Positions 1 to 12,400 of a stretch of 64,000 nt of DNA are shown in pieces (the stretch's first letter is position 1; the number at the start of each line of letters is the position of its first letter). The DNA is taken from contig WHVD01000036.1 of NCBI GenBank assembly GCA_015178975.1, positions 186,001 through 250,000 on the forward strand, given 5' to 3'. Below the pieces are notes generated by a model. The model made no database searches and was not told the DNA's origin. It was given only the letters and a program-made list of their open reading frames with translations. Source of the stretch: Hysterangium stoloniferum. Its lineage: Eukaryota; Basidiomycota; Agaricomycetes; Hysterangiales; Hysterangiaceae. Both the position numbers and the translations under genes were made by a program.

Positions 1-272
1 AATCGGGGGTATCTCGCCTCGAATGGTTCGACGCATTCGCATCCGCCCTTTCGCAGGAAATACTGCTATACTGAAACTATACAGACAGACACGCCTCTGT
101 CGGAATCCAAGATCCAAAGCATTGCTATAGGATTCAATATTCAGAAACAACCTTTATAACTTTATAATTCCAGTTTCTCGTGAAAACGGTCGATTTACTC
201 TAGCCTTGCCCGTATCAAAGCTCGAAATTCAGTCTGCGGTCATAACACTTGCTTTCGCATGGGTCTTGTTCA

Positions 273-544
273 TGTTAAATTTGATGATGAAACACACCTT
301 TTTATAGGAGGAGTCCACCAATTATTGCAACTTTTCATATGAAGATGCTAATTGTGGACCATGCATTTGGAGGTTAATGTGTGTCAGAACCACTATACAC
401 CTCCCAGAGCATCCAACCTATATTGTCAGGAGGTGCTACACTAACTGACACAAGATATTGAGACACAAAGTACTTTTATTACAAGCTTATTAAACTCTTG
501 TATATTGTGTATTGCAATAGAGTCAACCCATACTATTTTTAATA
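273..544. repeat. LTR-like dispersed repeat R1, copy 1, with 5-base target duplication
   Basis: A 272-base block that recurs at 43170-43439 with only scattered differences. It begins TGTTAAATTTGATG and ends TTTAATA. It is flanked by GTTCA on both sides (268-272 and 545-549), a 5-base target-site duplication. The size, TG start and 5-base duplication fit a solo LTR of a small retroelement. The TA rather than CA end is unusual, so a non-LTR explanation is not excluded. No internal coding part is present in the window. Confidence 0.75.
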
Positions 545-758
545 GTTCAAAGGTGAGTTACAATACTTGCCGCTGAATGTCGTTTCTAATGGCTCTCTCG
601 TGTGTGCCAATGATTGTGATATCTGTGGTTTAAAGTTTTATAGTAAATTTACTTAATTATGGTCCAGCTGTGGCCGTGTCAGATATTATGCTCTATCGCG
701 CGTCTCGTTCGTCATTCATGAAACGATAAGTGAGAAAACCGGCCAGTCCCATCTAACT

Positions 759-2251
759 TTGATGTTTCTCTTACTGACCTTCCTCTACTTCTCAAATATC
801 TCTGCATCCCCCTCTCCTCTTGCAATCCTTCCAAACGGCGGAAACCCCGACCTGTTATCCGGATGTACATGTCCTGACCAGCGATCAATTTCGGATATAA
901 TTTGGAGCTGCCTTGTCACCATCTTTGCATGCTCCTGGGTGTCGATCCATCCGAATATGCAAGCATCTAATGCGGCGTGGTGGATTATCATGTTAAGAAG
1001 ATTGGAACTCATGTCATGGGCGATCATCGCCCCCCCCTGAAACGATCATATGTTGGGCAGCTCGACAATGGTTCGGCGCTCGAAATCTAAATAGGAAATA
1101 TCGTTGCACGTTCTCTCATTAATGTCTAGAATATTTCAGCAATTAATTGTGATTGATCAGATTTAGGATGGACGTTGACTCACGCTCATTTCATTCAAAT
1201 GGGGGGCTTTATGCTCTTCGAAGGAAAAGAAGCGAAAGGCACACTTTCTCCTGAATGCTTTGACGAGCTCCTTCGAAAGGGAACTATCGAAGCTCCCACT
1301 ATTACCCAAACGGAAATCCAAGATCGTAGCAAGGGCGACGGCCTATCAAAAGGCCTTGTCGTCGTTCAAACAACTTGGTTTGTCATTCAGTGCATTGCCA
1401 GGAAGGCACAAGGCTTGGATATGACACAGATCGAGCTTCTCACCCTCGCATTATCCACTCTCAATGGTGCAATGTAGTTCATTTGGTGGAACAAACCGGT
1501 AGACGTTCGATGCCCAGTGCCGGTTCATATGCTGGAAACACCCATAGTGCCTATCCAACTTCACGCATCCCTAGATACCGGTAAGCTGTCGACTTCTGGA
1601 TTCACGAGGAGAGGGCATAAATACTAGTTCTCTAGAGCCATCGGTGACAATATTGATAAAGAACGGTTGGGGTCAATTCTGTGAAGCCATGCTCTCCATT
1701 GGTGCAAGATCGGTATCTGCAGCCTCACGACCTTTAAAAACGTTGTCTCAGGAACGTTGGTTCAAAATTCCAATTGTCATCTCATTTTATTGGCCGTGGT
1801 CTGCAGTCATCATCATCTTGCATCGCATTTATGACATGAGGGGGTCAATCCAAAGCATGTTTGTTGAAGAGGGACGGATGCGGGTCCCTTCATTTTACGC
1901 CTTCCAAAGAGGATCGGGCAAAATATCAATGGCTGGAGGAGTCATCGGAACATTATTTGGGGCCATTCATTGCGCTGGTTGGTATTATACGTTCCCAAAT
2001 TTCACAGAGACGCTTTTTTGGCGCATCTGTTCCATTCTGGTGACCACCACGCCAGGCCTTATTTTTTCACTGGGAATATTATCCGAAGTTTCATATCATT
2101 CACCCATGATCTGTCTGGGATTATTCATATTGCTGTCAATCATTTCCCTCCCGGTATACATCCTGGCACGACTTGGCCTACTAGTGGAGGCCGTCATCTC
2201 ACTTTGGGACCTGCCACCCGGAGGTGGACATCATTGATTCCACACAGTTGA
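759..2251 (+). pseudogene. Multi-pass membrane protein of a basidiomycete-expanded family, decayed
   Basis: I recognise this as a large family of fungal hypothetical membrane proteins. The recognisable parts in order are: a hydrophobic N-terminus from the ATG at 759; a segment with WSCLVTIFACSWVSIHPN (about 900-960); after an intron ending near 1166, GWTLTHAHFIQMGGF and IQDRSKGDGLSKGL (1167-1345); and a C-terminal half with several hydrophobic helices (1644-2200) ending in WTSLIPHS. The function of the family is unknown. Three lesions are visible. A run of eight C at 1030-1037 puts the following PETIICWAARQWFG stretch in another frame. An in-frame TAG lies at 1475-1477, where the family continues with FIWWNKP. 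The last residues (about 2218-2251) sit in a different frame. A GT donor (GTAAGC) follows at about 1580. The C-run could be a sequence error, but three lesions together favour a pseudogene. Confidence 0.7.
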
Positions 2252-3682
2252 GAAGCGCTTTGTATCGTTTTTTGGAGTCATTGCGAACTAACGAAGATTG
2301 GTAATATATTATATCTATTATGCCGCAACACAATTCACTTAGTCAAGACAAAAAAAGTAAGAAAGAAAAGAAAACAGGAAGGGATATTCGGGAGAAAAAG
2401 TACAGCACTGGAGTCATCACGTTGCCATGACTAAAAAAGACAGCGGTTGAGAGTAAATTGAAAACTCTTTTCCGCTGCATTTAGTTAAATATTTACTAAT
2501 CTGACAGACGATTGCCAAATCGATTTCATCATCAGTATTTGCCTGTAAGGCAAACAATCGGAGCAGCTGCTTTTGGCACCTCATCTCACGAGGTGCCCTC
2601 ATTCTGGGAGGCTAAAAGAGCCTCCTGCACGTCGTAGAGAGAAGGCCCCACGCTTCAGAATCATTTTTCCAAGGTGTACCCAGAGTTAAGAGATAGACCA
2701 TTCCAATGTACAGTCAAATAGGACACATGCCAGTTTAGTTTGCAGGATGTGTAGATCTCAGGCGGGCTATAGACAGGGATAATGGCTGTGAAGACAGTGA
2801 AGAAGACAGTGAGGTGATTATTTCTCATGCGGAGCTTTTCTGATACTTTCTAGTGCTCTAGTCCAGTCGCTCAAAGTATCTATAAGATATTGTAGCCTCA
2901 AGGGGAACATTTCAATTCAGAAAGGGAACAAAATAATATTTTGACGATTGTGGCGGCGTGGGTTCAATTAGCCGGGGGCCATGTTGAATAGGCTTGAGTA
3001 TGTTCATGAAGTCTGATCCTTTCAGACACTTCTGAGACGTTAATTGAAATTTGACCACACGCGGTCGCTACCTGCGTATGTGAGGAACATTGCACAATCC
3101 CACCTTACACAATGGTTAGTCCTCAATCAGGGTCTATTCGAACACTCTTGATTTCTCCTTTCGTGTCATACCCCATTCGTTCGAGCTCACCGTCTGAAAT
3201 GAGCTATCTGCAGATACAGAATCGAATCCATAACAGCTCTGTTGTTCGCATGTGTCCAGACGTTGATATCTTTCGAAATATCCTCACATCAACTCTCTCA
3301 AAAGCAATATAAACAGGACTGTCTGGCTATGCCGATTAAGCCTCCTTGGTGACATATATTCCAGGTAAATCGATACAGGGTATCTATTAACCTATATGTC
3401 CCGAGGAGAAATGAAAGCAAATCTATAGTTGTTCGCGACAACTTCAACGAAACATCACTTCTTATAAATTAAGACATATGCCATTGATTTCCTAAATGTA
3501 GGATGGAAATATTTGTAATGCTGGTATAGGAAAACTAATTGTGAGTCTACGAGCATGAGGGAAAGGGCATACAAATCAAAGCGACATCAACGATGGTATA
3601 GGGTACACATCTACACATTAGCTCTTTTCGATTTGTAGATGAGCCATTCGCAAATTTTAGGAATCCTAAAGAGGTCATAAAT
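2252..3682. other. Intergenic, no supported gene
   Basis: About 1.4 kb between the decayed membrane-protein gene and the 3' end of the F-box/WD40 gene. Only short frames are present, without recognisable motifs. I see no repeat shared with the rest of the window. Confidence 0.5.
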
Positions 3683-6600
3683 CTAGGCTGTCGTCGGATC
3701 TGCGATATCATCTCTGGATAAATAATCGTCCACTGGCACTGCAGCTTTCTCCTGGCAGTATTGATGGCCCACAAAGCTCATGACACTAATACATCATTAT
3801 GATTAGTTTATTCACATCCAAGTAAGAGATGAGATCGCGGGAACTCACTATATCGTGCCATCCGCACATCCGACAACTACTTCTTCGTGACTCAACGCCA
3901 TCGCCATGGGGTTCATTCCCGGCGTAGCAAGGCCCGCAAATTTAGCAGGTAAACCACCTAACAATCCCTCTGTTCTCGTCAATAACCCATTGTCATTTTC
4001 ATCAGATGTTGCTAATGCAGCCCAAACACCGGAGAGTTCTTTGATAGATGTCGAAAAATCGACCTGACGGGACTGCAAGGAATCATCATTCGACTCGTTG
4101 CCGGTTTCTCCTTCTCCATCGGGAGGATCGATGGGCAGTGGGCTAGATCGTTTGATAGGCGCACTATGTGTCGACATAAATATCTAAAATGGGAATGAAC
4201 AATCCCGACCACATCGCAAAGAAAATAAAAACCGACCCTCCTATCTGCGCCTGTTCTAGAACTAAATCTCGTCGCCGTGACCACCCTCCTCTTCCTCGGA
4301 TCCACAGCACCCACCGCCACATCTGGGGTCTCAATAACAGCAACGATCCTCGGCGGCGCTGTCAATATTGCCGATTGTCCAGGTTTTACCGGGAATCCAT
4401 ATGCATTTATCGTTCCCGCTCCGCCAGGAGTACCGTTTCTGGAATTCGACAGCGGGGTGAGCGGCGTGGTAGGTGTCCGCGCACGGGCACCACCGCTGTT
4501 GGTGGCGGTACTGACGTTGAGGGATTGGCGCCGGGGGGTCTTGAACCCCGAGCGTGAGAGGGACATGGAGGAAGTTGTGCGTGTACGGGGGAATGAAGAG
4601 GGAGTGCTTGGGGAGCCCTCGGCGGTGGGGGAGGCGATTAGCTGGGGTTCTTCAGATGGGGATTCAGTCCATTGGAGGTGGAGGATTATAGATTTCGTAG
4701 CGCACTGGAGGCGGGAGAGTGAGGAGGGAACCTTTGGGGTTTCAAAGGTGATGACATACTGTGATTTGAGTCCCATGCGCGGCGAACCATCTATGGTTAA
4801 TTAAATAAATGTCTTGCACCAAGGTTCGTTTGGAAGAAAAAACCTACTGCAGCATGTTATTCGAACCAACCCCCATATTAAACAACTTCGCATTCAAAAC
4901 AGGGTCCCCGGCACCTAGCTCTGACAGTTTGAACTGCGAAATCATCTCTCTTTTCTCTATATTTCCTCATGAGCCATAAAGCACCATATTGAAACAACAT
5001 TACCAAAACGCACCAATAGAAAATACTCTCACAGCACCATCAATGGTAACGCTCACAACACGTTCGCTACCTCCCTCTCCAGCAAGAATTTGTACGCCAA
5101 TATCTACATCGCCAAGAAGCCATTTGAATTGTAGTACGTAAAAACAAGGATATGCGCACTGAGATTAGTTTGTTGACCCCATCGCACGATTTTGGTTCCT
5201 GTTCGCCATGCCCAGCACACGAGGGCCTTATCTGCGCCAGCAGAGACGAGATATTTGGAGGAAAGTGCTACAGCACGAATACCATAGAGATGTCTTGTCA
5301 AATGGGTTATTCGAACAGTTTGTGAGTTGAAAAAAAAAAATAAAGCTTACCCTTGCAGTTGTTGAAGGGGATTGAATGTGACGGAGGAAAATAGGTGCAC
5401 CCGTCTGGTACAAAGATATGTCATAAGTATATGGTGTGATATATGCGAGCGTGGAGGCCTACCCGACATCATGGAAACCGACAACGAATACCTCTAAACG
5501 TCACGGTTAACTGAGGTAAAGGAATATGGACAAAGGAACCCGCCTTCTTCACTAAGAAAATCGATGCAACTAACGGGCTTTTTAACCTGCAAGCACTTTT
5601 TCTCCTCGCCCGTCGTAACATCCCAGAACCGAATCGTCTCGTCATATGACCCACTAATCAACCTTTTGCCTGAAAACACAAAATAGTAAATAAGCAACCA
5701 TTCTACTACCAACACAACACAGCTCACCTTTCAAAAGCACGGTCGTACAAAAATTAGTATGCCCATTCAAGAACCTCACGTTCTGCGGCAACCCCTCCTT
5801 AAAATTCCTCTCCCTATGATGGAGACTCTTATACAACGGCTCCCAACCCTCAGGGTTTGTCGGAGGTCGCAAAGGGACAGGATCAGTCTTCGTAAGTGCA
5901 AGGCAGTGCGTGCGCCATAGAGCTGGATCATGGACAAGTTTCTGCCATTTGCGTGATACGAGTGCAGCGCCAGAGAGGAGGTCATGCACGGACAACGGGA
6001 GGAGACATTGCACACCAAGTTCCGGGGGAAGGGTACCGACAAGGTCGAATACGCTCTTGGCATATTTTTCGAGGAGTTGAATTTGGCGCGTTATGTCACC
6101 AGGGAGACATGCTAGAAAGAGTGATAATCAGCGGGGGAAGATACCTGAGTTGAAAAAAGAACACACAATCCAGGATTATGCCAATGCTAGGTGAAAACGG
6201 ATGTAAGTACGATTCAGATGAACAAAAGGGAAAAACGCGCACAGACGCATCCGGTCAGCCATTCCGAGCATACGAAGAGCCTTACGCACATCCGCTTCAT
6301 TGAAAGTACCACGGCTATCGCCGCGCAATGCACGCGCCATGTCCCAGTCCTCGTCATCTCCACCTACTCGTGGGGCGCGGACACGCTCATGATCTCTTCT
6401 GAGCTCAGCAGTATGCGCTCTGGCGCGTTCTTCATCAAGCGTTGCGCGGAGAAGGCGAAGTTCGGCTTGGAGCGCGTGGAGTTGGGCGGCAGAGGCGGAT
6501 TGGGTTTGTTCGAGCAAGCGTTTTAGGTCGGTCAGCCGGCTCATGTGGGCGCGTGCAAGCTCATCTAAAGCAGCTTGGAACTAAAGGGATTGTGGATACC

Positions 6601-7554
6601 TCACTTGGAACCGAAAAGGAAGAAAGTCACCTCCTCGTCTATTTCGCCGCCATCAATAATCTCCGTTAACATCTCCATGTCCATCTCATCGTGGCCATTT
6701 TCATGCACTTCCCAACGCTTTTCAGCACCGGATGCTGATGTATCTATTGTGCTCGTGTGTCTGCTGTCTGGTGGAGGTGGGTTGTAATCCAAGTCGCTGC
6801 CGTTTATAGACTGGAGACGCTTGGCGGGCGATCCTGTACCAATTTTGGCATTCAAACGTCCCAAGGCACCGTTAGAAGACCACGGAACCCCAGGTAGCGG
6901 TCCTAGACTGGAAACATTAGATCCATGTCGCGAGTTTTGTGTGCGCCCGACGATTGGTGACCCACTAGGGGTGGTACTCTGTGCTTTGAGGTTGGGGCTG
7001 GACTTTGCAGAGCTTTTGAGAGCCGGAGGAGTGTTCGGAGTAGTAGTAGGTTTTGTGTTTGAAGCTTGGTTGAGTGGTGACACATGACCACTCGCATTTT
7101 TGGCAGGCTTTTTACTCGAAACTGCAGGCGAATTCGCTACGAGTGTTGGTTTTCGAGGAGGAGTCATCGATGAAACACGTTGTCGTGGCACAGATAAATT
7201 TACATTCGCGGGTACCTTGGCGCTATGAGAGGATGCTGGTGTAGAGGGTCGTGCGCCATCGCGCACCTTCGATGAAATCGGCGTCGGCGTCTCCGGAGAT
7301 TTCACTTGGTTATTCCTCGGTGGGACTGGTGCTGAAACCCTACGCGAAGTAGATAAACGTGGCAGTGCGCTGGCATTGACATTATGTGGAGGAGGACTTG
7401 ACACTGGAACAGGAGTTGCGTTTGGTGACCTTGAAGCTCCCTGCCTCAAGGGCGCGCGTATTCTTGATGGTATAGGACCACTGGCAGACCTATTTGGAGC
7501 CTTAATATTACAACGGCCCAACTTGGGCAACTCTGAAGGTGAAGTAGTGGCCAT
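3683..7554 (-). CDS. F-box and WD40-repeat protein, multi-exon
   Basis: Probably the substrate receptor of an SCF-type ubiquitin ligase, by family. Read on the minus strand from the ATG at 7554 ([13 protein letters not shown]): a Ser/Pro/Thr-rich disordered region of about 300 residues; a coiled coil ([19 protein letters not shown], near 6500); an F-box-like stretch ([19 protein letters not shown], near 6020); then WD40 blades, with [11 protein letters not shown] near 5640, [21 protein letters not shown] near 5250 and VSVTIDG near 5050; a low-complexity insert with [19 protein letters not shown] (about 4450); a last blade [11 protein letters not shown] (about 3860); and a short tail ending DIADPTTA at the TAG at 3683-3685. 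Introns are short: 6581-6630 (50 bases), 6112-6246, 5670-5727 and about 3782-3849. I chose 7554 over the upstream ATG at 7605 because the residues between look non-coding. One blade has CWAWR where WD repeats usually have CWDWR. No lesion was seen. The exact paralogue is not assigned. Confidence 0.85.
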
Positions 7555-8559
7555 GGTGGTTGTTAACCATGAGGCAAGTGAAATGTGACGAAGTGTGACA
7601 ATCACACAACCTCTGTTACTTCACATCATATTCCGCTTTAGGACGCCAGAACACACATTGTAAAATTCAGCTTCATCTACTTCAGTACTGCTCTGTGTGA
7701 GGAGCTGTATGGTTGGGTAGTGGGAGAGTGTTAGCTCTCCGCGTATGCGTGGGAAGACTCGCCGCTCGGGAGGGCGGGTCTCCTGCGTTACAACTCTCGC
7801 TTTAAGAATTCGTCATTATGATTTGCTATAGATAATCTGAAATGTTGAATTTTAATAATACTGTTCTCAATATAAGGGGAGGGTGGGCGGGTAAACTAAT
7901 TAGAATGACTAAAATAATGATAATGTGTCGATGAGTGCGAAATATTAGGATTGTAACGACAGTGTCGTCGTAGTAAGAAACGAAAAAGTACGTTCGGCTG
8001 GACGTTGAGTGCCGAACTACTCCCAGCATGCCAGGGATCGTACGGCACTCGATACTCTGACCATTCTTTCAATGGATCAATTAATTTTGACTTGTATCCA
8101 ATAATTGATAAAACTGCTCCTCAAATCACAGATTGAGCACTGATGTGTGAGTTGAACGGATTTTTCTACTATATTTTATATTTTAAGTTATTATTTTTAG
8201 AATACAATATGAACCTGTGACAAGCAAAAAATCAAAGTTCAACCAGAGAAACTTACTTAAAATCTGTTGAGATTCGGAGAAGGCTTGTAAACCAGTTGTA
8301 ACAAATATGCTAAGATACATTTAGTGTAAGGTTCGGCTTTAGGGATAGCGTAATCCTTCGGTTTGAGCTTCTTACGAAGAGGAACGAACAGAGTAGGAAT
8401 AGGCTCCAATTCGAAAAAACTACTGTAACTAATGGGTGGCTTCCCTATTTATGCTAGCATTCGTAGACTAACCTCCTTAATGACAGATAATAGAAATGAA
8501 ATGGTGTAATGATCTGAAAATAATCTACCCTCTATTTACCTCCTGAGACAAGGCAGTGG
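7555..8559. other. Intergenic, upstream of the F-box/WD40 gene
   Basis: About 1 kb, AT-rich in its second half. It must hold the promoter and 5' leader of the divergent F-box/WD40 gene, but I cannot point to a clear TATA box. No other gene or repeat is recognised. Confidence 0.45.
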
Positions 8560-9472
8560 ACCGCCCCGTGCCAAGTCTGCCACCAGGTCCACTCCCATTA
8601 CACCCACCCTCCCATGCTGCAATGCAGCATGCAATTAACAGTGGGCTGGTTCAATGATGCAATTCCAACACCCCCTGCTCCAGCTCGTCTAAGTCGTCAC
8701 TCACATAACTGCCATCGAGGTCCATCGCCTCTCATCGACCATGACCAATCTGTTCAGTCAATGCATCTGACCTGTCCTTCTTCATCAACCAATATTGTGC
8801 TGATGCCCTTATACACGCCTCAGTCGCCTGCAGCGGACTTAAGATTGGCATGACCTTCTCAGGCCGAGTTTCAAGGCAGTGCACCAGAGATGATGCCACT
8901 GGCACAGAAGTACCCTGCTGCCACCTCCTTCTCTGGTGACAGATAGCACTTGAGGCCTGTGTTTGGTGCTGTGATGGTAGGCTCCCTGGTATGTCCAGCT
9001 GTGGAGACAACCTGTCTATCAGCGACACAGGTTGTTGTCTCTGCCTCCAAGCACAGGTCCATTCCCTTACACGAAGGTTGACTGTAGATTTGGGTTGTGG
9101 TATGTTATTCTTCTGCTGTGCTTTGAGGAGTTGATGCTGCATAGTCTTGAACTGCTCCATACGCAAGTCCATGCCACTTGGACACCTCGAAGAGCACTAT
9201 TGTGAACGGCAGCCATTGTAGTTGTCAAAAAATCTGTGGATACAGATAATCCTGAGCATCCATAGTGGGTGATTCTTGCGCAGCGATTGGGACAGCTGAA
9301 CTGACATAAATAGAAGGCAAGTTTTCAGCACTTGATATGTAAGACACTTCCTGATGACACTCTGAGCTCAAAGACATCTTGGCAACTTTGATTTGATTAG
9401 AGAGCCGCCCTTGGCCCCTGGCAATGATCGAGCACTTGTAACACCTAATGCCTCCAGGTAAGCCTTCAATGG

Positions 9473-12400
9473 CTAAACGTGCTGAACATCTTGATATGGC
9501 AACCAGGTAGTGTCACTGGTGTTCCGCAAAACCTCAAAGAAAGCATTGATGCCCTTGCCCAAATGAGAAAAAATCTTCTCAACTGCCCACTCACAAGGCT
9601 GACTACCAAAGCCAGGAATCTGCCTCAACTGCCTCCCTGGGAACAGACGATCGTCATTTGCAATGTGTATACAAAGCAATGAGGCATGAAAGCTTGGGTT
9701 AATCCCCTGCTGCTTGAGCTCCCTTGACAGTTCTAACTGGTATGTCACTCCTGGCTCCAGTACCCAGCTGATTCTAAAAGGCCCAATATATTTTGGCAGC
9801 AGTTTATGTGCCTGATTTTTTGGTAAGCATAAGTTCTTCGTGGATAGATAAACCAAATCATTGATGCTAAATGCAGCAGACCTCCAGTGTCGATTTGCCT
9901 GCCGCATCTGCTTAACCCTGGCTGTCAGTATCTCATCATGCACATTCATAATTGCTAGCTTCATCCGTTCTGCAAAGTCAAAGACACTTGGATACTTCGT
10001 ATTGTTGTCCCAGAGCAGTGGCTGTGGCATCCGACCATAATTCAGAAAAAATGGTGGGAATCCAGTTGTTTCTGATGTAGCGTTATTCATAGCAAACTCA
10101 ATAGGGGGCAGCTTTGACACCCAATCTTTCTGGTTTGGTGCTACACATTGCCTAAGCATTTGAGTCATTGTTCAATTTGCATGTTCGGTAGTGCCATCTG
10201 TTTGGGGGTGGTATGATGAAGACATTTGCAATTCGACTCCTATCAACTGATGAAGCTCTCTCCAAAAGATACTTGTAAGTAGTGAATCTCAATTGCTAAT
10301 GATTTTGTCTGGCAGCCCATGCAACTTGTAAACATGTTTGAAGATCACCTCAGCCATTTGAATAGCAGTATAGTTGCTGTGTGCCGATACCAAATGGACC
10401 ATGCAAGTTAAATGGTCAATAATAACACAGATGCTATCGAACTCTCCGAGGTGATTCTTGGATGCTGGCAAGGGTCCTACAAAATCAATCCCAATTTCCT
10501 CCCACGGCTGCGATGGCACTTTCATTGAACAAAGTTGTCCCTGTGGTTTCTGTGTTTCAGATTTCGAAGTGGCACACATGCTGCATGACTTGCAAAATAA
10601 TTCGATGTCCTTGGTTAATGACGGCCACCACACATTGGTTCGCAAATATGTGGCAGTTTTCCTTGCCCCTAGATGCACCAAGATGGAATGGGTGTGCAAG
10701 ATAACAATTTCCCACACTCGTCAATTCCCAATGGTAATATCAGGAATGCAAAGCAGTTTGACGCCATCCAGATTTAAAAACAGAAAACCGTCCTGCGACA
10801 TAAAGCCCTTATACTCCTGTGGTGTTGCCCATATCCTAGAGAAGAAAACATCTGATCCATACTGTCGTCGTAGAGCTTCTGGGATGTCCAATCCTGAGTG
10901 GGGCAATCCAGATAACTTACTACGACCCTTGTGTGTGTTTTCGGTCATCTGTCCTGATCCTTTGATACGTCTTTTCCTACTTGCTCCCAACCCTGCAAGT
11001 GTTGCATATGATGCACATGTTTGAGTGGCAACCTTTCTGACCGTCTTGGTGCATCCTCCAATGCTAACGCTGCAGACCCTGTATACAGTGGTGTTGACAC
11101 ACTGTTGAAGCCAGGTGCCCCTGAAACGTAGTGCACCCCCTGTGTATCCTCTTCCATCCCTGGAATGTCAGCTACATACTCCTATTCAGCCCTAATAGTA
11201 CCCAAGGGCTCATCACTATACATTCTTGATAGTGCATCGGCAAAAGTATTCGACTTTCCGGGAATATAGTGAATCTCGAAGTTGAGCTCATTTAGAAGAT
11301 CCAGCCAACATGTCTGTCTCAGACACAAGTTCTTCTGTGTAAGTATATATTCTATCCCCTTATGGTCAGTACAGATTCAAAATTTTACCCCAACAGTTGT
11401 GAGCGAAATCATTTCAATGATTCCAAATAGCCAACAACTCCTGTTCATGAACAGGATAGTTCTGTTGAGCTGAGTTGAATTTCCCTGACCAGAATAACAC
11501 TACTGCGGCAGTGCTAAGATCTTCACCTTGACTGAGAATGCCACTTGCACCTGTTAAACAAGCATCTGTCACCAAGTTAATGGTTTGGTGACCTGGTGAG
11601 TAGTCCAATGCAATTCAATAGCTGTCACGATGGGCCTGAACAATATGCTTGATATCTTCAAAAGCATGCTGCTCAGTGGCCCCCCACCACCACCGCCTGT
11701 TGACTCCTGTCTGGGCTACTAAAATAGCCATTGGGATTCGAACTCCCTCACAGTTGTTAGCAAGATATCCTGCAGCCCCCAAAAATCCAGCCAGAAGTTG
11801 CTTATTCATAGGAATCTTCCAGTTAGCCACTGTGTCAACTTTATATGTGTCCATTTTTATACCTTTATAATTAATCACATGCCCTAAAATCTGTAACTCT
11901 AAAGCAAACAAGTGCATCTTGTTGACAGCCAGATATAATTTTTCCAGATGGAGCATTGTAAACACAATGTGTAGATGCTTTATATGATCACTGATAGAGT
12001 CGGAATATACAACAATATCATCCAAGTATCCATCCATGAAGATGCCAATATATGGGGCAAATATGTGGTTCATTAATGTCTGGTAGGTAGAAGGACCGTT
12101 GCGATCCCCAATTTGTAATGTTAGACTTTCCATAGCGCCATCTGGAGAGGTGAACAATGTCTGGTGAACATGCTCGGGAACCACTCAGATCTGCTCGTAA
12201 GCATCCTTCCCATCTATCAAACTCCAATACTTATGATGCACAACATTTTGTAGAATGGCTTCAATATCTGGCAAGGGGGTAGCCAGCTTATATGTGTTAG
12301 CATTCTGCTCACACTTATCCACTACAGTGTGTATTTGCAAAGTGCCATCAGCCTTTGGAGGTTTAGGAATAATGAGCATAGGGCATGCATTTGTTCCCAT

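Noticed and set aside
4189-4804. Long plus-strand frames (122 and 175 codons) opposite the F-box/WD40 gene
   Set aside because: They overlap a well supported multi-exon gene on the other strand and reflect its GC-rich, low-complexity coding sequence.
9001-9046. Inverted repeat GAGACAACCTGT / ACAGGTTGTTGTCTC as a regulatory hairpin
   Set aside because: It lies in decayed retroelement A, has a 3-base mismatch bulge and no supporting context.
8732-9172. 146-codon minus-strand frame as a separate host gene
   Set aside because: It continues the 3' part of Gypsy element A and has no independent motif.
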